From an uncultured Granulosicoccaceae bacterium (GTDB lineage: Bacteria; Pseudomonadota; Gammaproteobacteria; Granulosicoccales; Granulosicoccaceae): a stretch of DNA of 50,249 nt. A program made the position numbers and the translations under genes. Below the pieces are notes generated by a model. That model was not told where the DNA came from and made no database searches. It saw only the letters and a list, made by a program, of their open reading frames with translations. This document shows, one piece after another, positions 27,396 through 37,900 of the stretch (the first letter of the stretch is position 1; each line of letters opens with the position of its first letter). The stretch is taken from contig CALGNZ010000106.1 in the NCBI GenBank assembly GCA_937957915.1, forward strand, positions 1-50,249. The letters run 5' to 3'.

Positions 27396-27782
27396 ATGAA
27401 CTTCGTACACATCGTCGCCATGCTAGCCATCGCTCAATTTATGTTCTTCGCGATACAGGTGGGCAATGGTCGGGGAAAATATGGCGTCAAGGCGCCGGCC
27501 ACGTCGGGGCATGAACAGTTCGACCGGCTGTACCGTGTGCAGTCAAATACGCTGGAGCAACTGGTATGCTTTCTACCGGCACTGTTTGTAGCGGCGATTT
27601 ACTGGCCGCCGGTTTATATGGCGGCCATTGGGGTGGTGTATCTGGTGGGGCGCACGCTCTACTGGCTCGCTTATGTTAAAGATCCGTCGTCGCGCGGCAT
27701 GGGTTTTATGGTGTCGTTTGTCGCGATTGTCCTGTTGATGCTGGCTGCGGTCGTAGGTGCGCTGTTTCGGTCGCCGATTTGA
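27396..27782 (+). CDS. MAPEG family membrane protein
   Basis: A 128-residue integral membrane protein with about four transmembrane helices, typical of MAPEG (membrane-associated proteins in eicosanoid and glutathione metabolism). The signature FDRLYRVQSNTLEQL at residues 43-57 matches the family R-x-x-N-x-x-E pattern, in which Asn and Glu contact glutathione. The following PALFVAAIYWPPVYMAAIGVVYLVGRTLYW and the last hydrophobic stretch complete the fold. AGGAAA lies upstream of the ATG. Bacterial members are glutathione transferases of broad or unknown substrate. The gene is single. Confidence 0.85.
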   Translation: MNFVHIVAMLAIAQFMFFAIQVGNGRGKYGVKAPATSGHEQFDRLYRVQSNTLEQLVCFLPALFVAAIYWPPVYMAAIGVVYLVGRTLYWLAYVKDPSSRGMGFMVSFVAIVLLMLAAVVGALFRSPI

Positions 27783-27973
27783 ACTGCCCGAAAGCACTTA
27801 AACGAATGGTTGCGGCGACGGAGGGCACCACTTCTCTGTTTGCCTGCTCCGGCGGTTCCAGTGTGGTTGTTAAGGGAACACCCATTGTGCTATGTCAAGA
27901 TTTCCCCCGAAATTTTGCAAAAATAGTAGCAGGAGTAAAAATCCAGCCAATGCACGCCTGTTGACTTAGGCGT

Positions 27974-30900
27974 CTATTCAATATTGGTGGTTCCAATAAA
28001 CTCCTCCACTACCGCACAAAATTCCTGAGCTGCGGTGACCATTGGAATATGCCCTGAGTTCTCGAATATATGCAATTTCGCCTGCGGAATGGTTCTGGCA
28101 ATGAGGTTGGACGACTCGATGGATACCTGTCGATCTTTACCGCCGTGGGTCACCAGTACCGGGATATTTATTGAATTCAAAATGCCGGAAACGTCCACGT
28201 CGGGAGCTGGGTCAAAAAAACTCAGGATGGTGTCAGCGGGCAATTGTTTTCGCAATTCAATAGTTCTGTTCTTTAGCTGATCTGTGCCTGGTTCAGTAAA
28301 GATATTGCCCTGAAGAAACTCCACTAATGCCTCAATGTTACGGTTTTCGTAAGCCTGTTTGCGGCGCTCAACCGCCTCGGGCTTGCTGCTTTGTGCCAGA
28401 CCAAATTCCGGCTTGGCAGGACAACCCACAGTAATGAGTCTATTTACCAGCGAAGGATATTCATCAATCATCGTAATCAGGTTATTTGATGCGCGGGACA
28501 GCCCGATTGCGGTAACCGGGCCTGCGGCATCGTCCTTTATAATACTTGCCAGGTCCTGCGCTTGATCTGCCGTTGTAAACGGTCGAACCAACGGACCTGA
28601 CCGTCCACTTCCTCTTGGGTGAATGGTGATCACCCGATACTTCTGGCAGAGAATCTCGAGTGCCGGTTGCAAGCTGCCCAACCCGTAGAGAATGGCGGTT
28701 GCCAGTAAAATCGTCTCTGATCCACTGCCATGAACATCATAGGCGAGTTTTACGCCATCACGCAGAGCAGTTCTCTGGATATGCTGCTTATTCGAAACCC
28801 AGTGCCGAATTTCGTCGGATGTATTTAAATCCAGTGCTTTGGAATAATTGCGATTGGCAAGTTCCAGGTCATCGTGGAGCCCGGCAATATCTCCTAACAA
28901 TGCGAATGCCCGTGCAGAAATGTCGTCAGCGTTATCTGAATGGTTTTCAATGGCACTTGAAGTGAGTTCCAGGCAACGCTTCAATGAACGATCTGCTTCG
29001 ATCAACGAAAATTGATTTTTTGCATTTTCGCCTGCAGTTAACCAATGCTGCGCGGCAATGGTCTTTTCTCCACCGCGTTCGTAGTGTTCGGCTATGAGCT
29101 CGGGGGATGTCTGTTGGCGTGACGATAAAGTTCTGGCAATCTGGCTGTGCAGCGTTTGGCGTGTAGCCAGTAACATCGATTCATAAGCGGCATCCTGAAC
29201 CAGTGCATGTTTAAAACGGTAACTTGAATGGGGTGGATCGCCGTGTTGATACAGCAGTTCGGCGTCCACCAGCTGGCTCAGCTGATCCGCAAGTGTTAAG
29301 TCTCCGAAATCAGTAACCTCCTGAATATCCTCAAACTCAAAGCCTCGGCCAAACGCTGAACCTATTTGAGCAACCCGTTTTGCCGAAGCAATCTGGTCTA
29401 GACGCGAGAGCAGCGAATCATGCAGGGTTACCGGGATCTGCCCGCCAGGCAAGCCACTGTTGGATTTCGAATGGTCAATCAGGCCGGAGTCAACAAGGGA
29501 TTTGGTAAGCTCCTCAATAAATACGGGTATACCATTGGTACGAGAAATGATCGTACTGATGGTGTCGGGTGCAAGCGCTTCAGGGCCGCAGATCTTTTTT
29601 GCCAGCGCTTCGCTATGGCTGGCGGTCAATCTGGTCAGGCTGATTCTCGAAGCTTGAGGGTTGGATTCCCATGCTGATTGATATCCGGAACGATAAGTGA
29701 CCACTAACATGATCGCGTGAGAGTTGCAGGTGTTCACCAGTGACGAGATAAGCTCCTGGGTTGACGGATCAGCCCAATGAATGTCCTCGAACACGATCAG
29801 CAGCGGGCGAATATTCGAAAGCCTCAGACAGTACTCGGTTAGCACCTCCATCGTTCGGTTTTTAATCAGCTGCCGGCTCATCGTCATCACGCTACCATGG
29901 ACACTGGCTGGAATATCCAGCAGATTGGCGATCAATATCAAATCATCATCCGCAATACCGGAATCCGCAGAAAGCCGCGTTCGTAACTTGCTCCAGGCTG
30001 TCTCCTTGTCCTCGCCGGAATCTATTTGTGTCAATTGGCTGAGTAACCCAATGACCGGATAAAGTGCCGAATTTTGATGATACTCGGAGCAGTAAAAGGT
30101 TAGTGCGCTATGTTGCCGAACTGCTGCCGACTGTCGCAACGCTCTTAACAGGCATGATTTGCCGATACCTGCCTCGCCACTTAACAACACGATCTGACCA
30201 TCCCGGTCTGTGGCATTTTTCCATCGCGACAGCAGCAGATGCAACTCACCATCACGGCCGATCATCGACTGATCAGCTGTCGACTGTGCGAGTTCATCAC
30301 GCATCGCCCTGGAGCGCGAGCGCATAACCTGCCAGCAATGCTCAGGATCGGAGTAGCCCTTTATACGGTTAAGGCCCAGATCGGTATATTCGAAGGCATC
30401 AGCGGCTAGCTGCCGGGTTCTGTTGGCAATCACCATTGAGCCGGAAACCGCGATCGATTGAAGCCTGGCTGCAAGATTCGGGGCCTCACCCAGTGCGACT
30501 TGCTCTTGTGACATGTTGTCGCCGATACTTTCACCCACAACTACAAGTCCGGTGGCAACACCGATGCGAATTTTTAATGGCGACGTTTGCTGATCTGTTT
30601 TGTCTCGGGCGTTCAGACTTTCGATTGCCGCCAGCATGTCCAGCCCTGCCAGTAACGCACGTTCGACATCGTTATCACGTGCAGTCGGGTAGCCGAAATA
30701 GACCAGAATTCCGTCACCGAAATACCGCGCAATCAAAGCGCTGTAGCTGGACACAATTGCTTCGCAGGACGACTGATAACGGCGGATGATTTTGGCCAGA
30801 TCTTCCGGATCGTGATGTTGAGCCATAACGGTCGAGTCAACCAGATCAACAAACATCACAGTGAGTTGTCTGCGCTCAGCCACAGATTCGAACCGAGAGG

Positions 30901-31180
30901 TTGTTTCCGCTAATGTTTTATCAACAGACTCAATTGGCCGGGGATCCGGAGTATCCACCACCCCGGACTTACTGTCCGCCTTCAATCCCTGAATTGCGTC
31001 AAGCAGTCGAACTCTGTGCCCTAGTGAAAGCCCCAGCTCCTTTAGGTCAGCCCCATTTAGCCTGGCCAGTACTTGCAGATCAATATCTTCACAGGCAAAA
31101 ACGCTTTCCAGTTGAGGGAGTCCCAGTTGCCGCAGGAAATCAGTCAGAGTGGGGTCGTCGCCATCAGTGCGAAAAGTCAC
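27974..31180 (-). CDS. SAM-class III cyclase-AAA ATPase-TPR-alpha/beta hydrolase fusion
   Basis: A 1,068-residue multidomain signalling protein, cytoplasmic. The N-terminal SAM-like domain (about 8-68) includes FLRQLGLPQLESVF and LKELGLSLGHRVRLL. A class III nucleotide cyclase domain (about 100-285) has the metal aspartates in VMFVDLVDST and ARYFGDGILVYFG. A large AAA/STAND ATPase has Walker A LLSGEAGIGKS near 337 and Walker B LLIVFEDIHWADPS near 466. Helical, TPR-like repeats follow (about 690-800). An alpha/beta-hydrolase domain ends the protein (about 810-1060) with elbow AIGLSRASNN and final His in FENSGHIPM. The SAM-cyclase-ATPase order is common; the terminal hydrolase resembles ones added to some bacterial cyclases and may act as a ligand sensor. 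Single gene with a start at 31180. Confidence 0.87.
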   Translation of the reverse strand: MTFRTDGDDPTLTDFLRQLGLPQLESVFACEDIDLQVLARLNGADLKELGLSLGHRVRLLDAIQGLKADSKSGVVDTPDPRPIESVDKTLAETTSRFESVAERRQLTVMFVDLVDSTVMAQHHDPEDLAKIIRRYQSSCEAIVSSYSALIARYFGDGILVYFGYPTARDNDVERALLAGLDMLAAIESLNARDKTDQQTSPLKIRIGVATGLVVVGESIGDNMSQEQVALGEAPNLAARLQSIAVSGSMVIANRTRQLAADAFEYTDLGLNRIKGYSDPEHCWQVMRSRSRAMRDELAQSTADQSMIGRDGELHLLLSRWKNATDRDGQIVLLSGEAGIGKSCLLRALRQSAAVRQHSALTFYCSEYHQNSALYPVIGLLSQLTQIDSGEDKETAWSKLRTRLSADSGIADDDLILIANLLDIPASVHGSVMTMSRQLIKNRTMEVLTEYCLRLSNIRPLLIVFEDIHWADPSTQELISSLVNTCNSHAIMLVVTYRSGYQSAWESNPQASRISLTRLTASHSEALAKKICGPEALAPDTISTIISRTNGIPVFIEELTKSLVDSGLIDHSKSNSGLPGGQIPVTLHDSLLSRLDQIASAKRVAQIGSAFGRGFEFEDIQEVTDFGDLTLADQLSQLVDAELLYQHGDPPHSSYRFKHALVQDAAYESMLLATRQTLHSQIARTLSSRQQTSPELIAEHYERGGEKTIAAQHWLTAGENAKNQFSLIEADRSLKRCLELTSSAIENHSDNADDISARAFALLGDIAGLHDDLELANRNYSKALDLNTSDEIRHWVSNKQHIQRTALRDGVKLAYDVHGSGSETILLATAILYGLGSLQPALEILCQKYRVITIHPRGSGRSGPLVRPFTTADQAQDLASIIKDDAAGPVTAIGLSRASNNLITMIDEYPSLVNRLITVGCPAKPEFGLAQSSKPEAVERRKQAYENRNIEALVEFLQGNIFTEPGTDQLKNRTIELRKQLPADTILSFFDPAPDVDVSGILNSINIPVLVTHGGKDRQVSIESSNLIARTIPQAKLHIFENSGHIPMVTAAQEFCAVVEEFIGTTNIE

Positions 31181-31972
31181 TTATACGTACCTCCCTTTCT
31201 TATCCCATGTCGGACACGCGAATTCGCCTGTCGCGGCATATGTTACCGCGATTCGGCAGATTACTTTAAGAGATATTGAATCATCCAGCATTGAAATTCG
31301 AGGCTGGTCGGGTGCGCGCCCCTCCGGGTTGATAGCAATTACCTCCGGAAAAACGGAACCTCCCAGTCTCATCAGATGGTTGTGTGTCATCATTTATTCA
31401 TGCACACCGCCAAAGGGAATACCAACGCCCGGCCTGTCCTGCACATAGCAAACACCCTGGTGCAAATCAGGGGCGGCAATGCCTACATGGTCATAAAAAA
31501 CGGCGTTGTCCATCGAGGGTGACATCCAGCGACTGTTTGAGCGTCGAGCAGATGTCCGGAATCCGGCGAAGAATTCTCAAATTGATAGTAGTTGGTCAGG
31601 CCAAAAACCTGCAGCCCCGGCATTAAAATTAATATCGCATCAAAATGTGCCGGGCAAAGATACTCCGCCAATGCCCCAGAAAATCTGGTCAACTCACTGA
31701 AATTGATCGGGCTATCACTAATTAACTGTTCATTTGCTGCCAACTGAGCACTGCATCACGATCAATTTACCCAAATGGTCAGAATCTTGATCCTCCACAG
31801 TGTTGCCGGATTTGCACTCTCGTGATCACTCGTCCTTTGGCGCATTAGCTCAGTCTTGGAGCGCGTCAAAATATTTTAATCCTATGGAGGCGCCGAGCGT
31901 AAATGTCGCGATTGCGAACTACGTAATAGCCAGCCAGGGCGTATCCCTGAATGGTTTATGGTTTGAGAAGTA
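31181..31972. other. 790-base leader region before the giant surface protein
   Basis: No convincing gene. It holds the divergent promoters of the cyclase gene (minus) and the giant surface-protein gene (plus). Around 31440-31530 there is AGCAAAC, a CCCTG/CAGGG stem and GGCAATGCC. This loosely recalls the start of a c-di-GMP-I (GEMM) riboswitch, but invariant positions differ, so I do not call it. The length suggests a long leader or upstream regulation. Confidence 0.35.
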
Positions 31973-34900
31973 TTGGTCAAAAAATCGCAAAAACATCGCT
32001 CCACTGACGCTGTCCTCGAAGTACTTGAGCAGCGCGTGCTGTATTCAGCAGAAGGGCTGTTTGATTTACCGATCCTGTATGAAAAACAATCGAACGACAG
32101 CATTGCCGAGTCGTTCAACAGTGCAACTGCAACCAGCACCAGTCAACAACGGCAGCCCGCGCCGGAAACTCCTGCCTCCATTGAAACGTTCTCTGAGGAA
32201 CCCACCACAGAGGAACTGAAGTCGCCCCGCACGGAAATTGTGTTTGTCGATCTTGCTACACCACACGCTGCAAGGTTTGCGCAAGACATACAGTCACACG
32301 CCAGTGACAGTCAACTTCACTTTGTCACTATCGACTCAGGTCAAAACGGACTCGACCTCATATCAGAAACGCTGGCTAAACACTCATCCGTGGCAGCGGT
32401 GCATATCATTTCACACGGCGATGACGGTCAGGTTCAACTCGGCACTCAATTGCTCAATACCGCAGCACTGGAAACACATGGTGCAGCCATAAAGGCGTGG
32501 CGAACAGCCCTCAGTAGCGATGCTGACATTCTAATCTATGGCTGCGATGTCGCGGCGACTGCAACAGGCCAGCAGTTTGTCGCTGCGCTTGCACAACTGA
32601 CAGATGCCGACGTTGCAGCCAGCAATAACTTAACCGGCCATGATTCCCTCGGTGGCGACTGGACACTCGAACACGTGCATGGTGCGGTTGAAACACCACT
32701 GGCATTGTCGAAAGCGTTACAGAATGACTGGCAGGGAACACTGGACATCTCAAGCAACCTGGTCGCGCATTATCAATTTGAGGACGCCAGCGGCACGATA
32801 GCTACCGACAGTGTTGGCAACGCCGACGCAACACTATCCAATGGTGCAGCCTTCACGACACAGGGCAAGTTAAACAACGCGCTGATCGTGTCAGCTGATT
32901 CTGGCGGTGACTCCATAGCGACGATACCGAACGCTGCACAGTTTGATTTCGGTAGCGACGATTTTACCATTGCATTCTGGTTTAACACTGACACACTCGA
33001 CAGTCAGATCATGTTTCATCATGATGACAATGCCAACGGACATTTCATATCAACAACACCGGCAGGACAGCTCGTCTGGTCAATCGACGGATCACTCAAC
33101 ACCACAAACATCGTACAATCGGGACTTGCGGCAGATACCTGGTACCACGTTACAGCAAAGCGTACTGGTGATACATTCACATTGACCACCTGGGATGGTG
33201 CCACGTATTACAGTCAGGGCGTAACGCAGGCAATGGGGTCACTGTCGACCACCGCAGATATAAAGATTGGCGCTTTCAACAGTGTGGAGTTTGATGGTCG
33301 CATAGACGATCTACGATTGTACAAGGGTCGCGCGTTAAGCAATGGCGATGTCGTTGAACTACATAACTACACACCACCTGACAACCCGCCAACCGACCTT
33401 TCAAGCGGAATAGAATTAAACACCGATGGTGGCAACGATGCCTTTTTTGCTGCAATTTCAGCGGAGCCTGTATTTGGAGATGCCACACAGCGAACGGTCG
33501 AGTTTAACCTGCAGTTCGATGACAGCAGTGGATCAAACCCACACTTGCTCTCCTTCTGGACATCGAGCCAGCCAGAAGAATTCGAAATTGCACTAAGCAG
33601 CGCCAACGAGGTCACCTTAACGATTGGCGGTACGACATATACAGGGGTTGCGCACCCTGAACTTCGTGATGGCGGAATTCACCAGATTGCCGCTTCGTGG
33701 GATAACACTACTGGTGCGGTGGCTATATACGTAGACGGTCAGTTCTCCAGTAGTGGCAACCTGGCTGCGGGTTATGTACTCGGTTCGGCCGGGGCGCTGG
33801 ACATAGGACAGGGTCAAACACCATCCGGGAAGCTTCCATCAGAAGTGTTTGCCGGAACCTTCTATGACATCCGCGTGTGGGACTCGGTTCGCACAGCAAG
33901 CGACATCGCATCGAATTATCAACGCAAGTTCAACCCGTCAAGCCTGCCTGCAACACTCGTCGCCAACTTTCAATTTGACGGGTTTGATGCTTCAAACATC
34001 ATTGCAGATGAAACCTCGGTCAGCAATGGCCTGACAATTCAACACGTCAGCGCAGCCGGCTTTACCAGTAGTACGCCTGTTGAAGATCTTAACATTGATG
34101 AGAACCCGCTCAACGGTACACGCATTGGATTCGTCGTGCCCACTGACCCGGACGCCCAGGCAAACTTTACCTTTAACCTGACCAATAATCCTGCCGGTCG
34201 TTTCGCCGTAGACAGTGACACAGGTGAAGTGACAGTTGCCAATGGAGCACAGTTCGACCACGAGACGGGCCCCACAAATGCGCTGGAGGTCGGAGTAACG
34301 GATGCAACCGGTAACACCTACCTTGAAACAATGCCGGTCGCTGTCAACGACATTAATGAATCACCCACCATCAACAACTCCGGGGGCACCGTCACAGAGG
34401 CACAGTACGTTACTGTTACGCCCGCTATGCTTGAGGCGACAGATGTTGATGATACCGACACAGCGGGCAACCTGACCTATACTGCTTCTAATCTGCTAAA
34501 TGGTCAGATAGAAATTAGTGGTGCACCAAGCACCCCTATTACAACTTTCACGCAGGCACAGATTAACGCTGGACAAATTGTTTTTCTACATGACGGTAGC
34601 GAAACGACGACAGCTGGTTTCGACTATAGCCTCGCGGACGGACTCGAGGACGGTGTAACACCAGTTACAGGAACATTCAGCTTGTCGGTTGCCAATGTCA
34701 ATGACGCACCGATATTCTCGAATCTGGACGACAACCCCACGTTTGTGGAAGATGCAGCTGCCGTTGTGCTTGACGCAGACGTTACCCTCTTTGACGCAGA
34801 TCTTTCGGCTATCGACAACTTTAGCAACGCAACGCTCTATGTTGGAAGATCAGGTGGCGCCAACAGCGACGACAACTTCTCTGCTACCGGCCTGCTGGGC

Positions 34901-37900
34901 CCGCTGGACGAAAGCTCCAGCCTGACTTACAACAGCTCGGTGGTCGGAACCGTCAACGTAAGCAGCGGCGGTGAACTGGTACTGCAGTTTAATTCTTCAG
35001 CGACAAACTCAATCGTCAATGGCGTGCTGCAATCTATTGCCTATTCCAATTCGAGTAATACACCACCAGCAAGCGTCGACCTGCATCTGACGTTTAACGA
35101 CAATAACTCAGGCAGTCAGGGCACTGGAGGGGCCAAGTGGGACTCCGATACTTTGCTGGTAAGTATTACCGAGACTAACGATGCACCCGTTATCGACCTC
35201 GATGCCGATAACAGTTCCGGGGCAGGCCTTTCATTCGAAACCACATTCACAGAAGGAGCCGGCCCCGTCGTGATTACCGATTCGGACGCGCTTCTCACCG
35301 ACGCTGACGATACCGACCTAACCGGTCTGGTCGCCTTCATAGTCAATCAGCCTGACGGAACGGATGAATGGCTTTGGGCGAATACAGGCGTAAGCGGGAT
35401 ATCACAAAGCTACAACTCTGGCACCGGAACCCTCACGCTTTCCGGCAGTGCATCTGTGGCCGACTACCAGCAGGTACTGCGAACGCTTAGCTATGAAAAT
35501 CATTCAGACAACCCTGATACCACGCAACGCACAATAAATGTTGCGGCTACCGACTCTACGGGCGGCAGCCTGGTAGCACAGGCCCGTATAAATATCACTG
35601 TAGCTAACGATGCACCGCTTATTGATCTTGACACTGATAACAGCACCGCCGACGGTATCGCCTATACAGGCACGTTCATGCAGGGCTACGGGCCTGTTGC
35701 CATTGCAGACACTGACTTAACGATTGTCGATCCTGACCATACGACCCTTGCCAGTCTTTCCATAACAATAACAAACCTGCTCGATGGAACGGATGAAAGC
35801 CTGACTGTCACGCTGCCAAATAGTAACTGGGTATCGTTTTACAATGACAGTACCGGTGAACTTCTTATTGTCCCTGGCATCGGAAGCACCCTGGCAGAGT
35901 GGGAGGCAGTCATCGCATCAGTTCGATACGATAACGCGAGCGTCACGCCTATAACTACCACAAGAGTCATTGAGGTCTCCGGCTCTGATGGCGTTGCTAC
36001 CAACTTCCCGATAGCACAATCGCAAATCGCAATTACCGCCAATCAGTCTCCTATCATTGGCACAAGCTCAGCTTTCGCTGTTGAACTGACTGAGGACAAC
36101 GGCCCGGTTGGAGCAGATGTCGGCCTGTCGGTTGCTGACGCTGACAGTCCCACACTTGCTTCTGCAACGGTATCGATCACCGCTAACTACCAACCGTTTG
36201 AAGATACTCTCTCCTTTACCAATCAATCGGGCATTACAGCATCGTGGAATGCCGCCAGCGGTATGCTGACACTAACCGGCTCCGCCAGTGTTGCAGACTA
36301 TCAGACCGCACTGCGATCAGTACAGATTGCCAACTCTGCCCAGTCACCGAATACCGATCCACGTGTGGTTAGCTGGAGCGTCAGCGATGGAATCACGAAC
36401 AGCAATACACTCACGCGCCAGGTAAATATCAATGCGGTCAATGATGCACCAGTCTTCAGTGTTCTACCCGGCCATAGCGGGCGGATTGTGGATAGCGGAA
36501 TCACAGGCGCAAACAGCACTTCAGTCGCAGATATCGATGGCGACGGCAACCCGGACCTTGTAACAACATCGTCGACCACCGGGTCCATTACTTACTATCC
36601 GGGCGACGGCAGTGGCAACTTCGGGTCAGGCACGCTCATCACCAATACACTTGATGAGCCGCAGGAAGTGTCTGTCGCTGACCTTGATGGTGATGGCGAT
36701 GCAGATCTGATCGCCGCTGACTACAGCACATCGCAGGACAATCTGCTGCTCTACAGCAATGATGGCGCGGGCAATTTTACCGAGACCATTCTGGATACAT
36801 CTACCAGTGGTGTCGTCCAGGTAGACACTGGAGACCTCGATGGAGACGGCGACATTGATATCGCCGCTCACTTCTGGTTCTCGGGCGAAGTAGTCTGGTA
36901 TGAAAACCTCGGGGGAGGTTCTTTTGTACGAAACGTTATAGATACCGGCGCTGGTGGAACCTCTATAGAAATTTCCGATATCAATCAGGATGGGGAAGCA
37001 GACATCATCGCATCGTTCCGCAACAGCAATTCAGTTGTCTACTACCAAAACGATGGCGGCGCCAACGGCTTTACCGCATCATCCTATACCGTATCACAGG
37101 CATTTGACGTTGCGCCGGGAGACTTTAACAACGACGGTGATATCGACCTCGGCTACATTGGACTGACCGGTGCAGTGGGCTGGCTTGAAAGCAGCGGCGG
37201 CAGCAACCCTGTTTTCACCGATCACTCAATTAGCAACGTTGGGCGTGGCGTTCAGATTTTCGCCTCTGATGTAGACAACGATGGTGATTCTGACTTACTC
37301 GCTACCCGCGATTCTGCGGGCGAATTCGTACTATTTGACAACGATGGCACCGGCCAGTTTAGCCAATCAACTTTCGCAACCGCAAACAGCGCCAGAGAGA
37401 TTGTTGCCGCCGACCTCGACAACGACGGTGATGCTGACATTATCACTTCTTCTGCATCAAATGCAGATGTTCAGGTATTTACTAATCAAGGATCAGGTGA
37501 GTACAGCAACTACATTACCAACGAAGATACCAGCGTCACACTTGACCCGATTGTGTTTACAGACGCCGATGCTGGTGCGTCTCAGCTACAGGCATCCATT
37601 GATGTTGCGAACGGCACCATGAATCTGTCAAATACCAGCGGCTTAAACTTTACTGCGGGTGACGGCAGCGACAATTCATCTCTGATTTTTGTTGGCACAA
37701 TGACCGATATCAATGCGGCTCTGTCTGCACTTGAGTTTCAGCCAGACATCAATTTCAGTGGCACTGCTACTGTTGATATCACGATAAATGATCAGGGCAA
37801 CAGTGGTTCCGGCGGCCCTCTGACCACGATGACACGATTGATCATCGATGTGAATCCAGTCAATGATTCACCAGTAATCAACAACAATACAGGAGCCTTG

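Noticed and set aside
31181..31393. Small minus-strand frame upstream of the cyclase gene
   Set aside because: No ribosome site, homology or conservation evidence; it probably spans the promoter region.
31430..31560. c-di-GMP riboswitch call
   Set aside because: Too many deviations at conserved positions; reported only as a low-interest hint.
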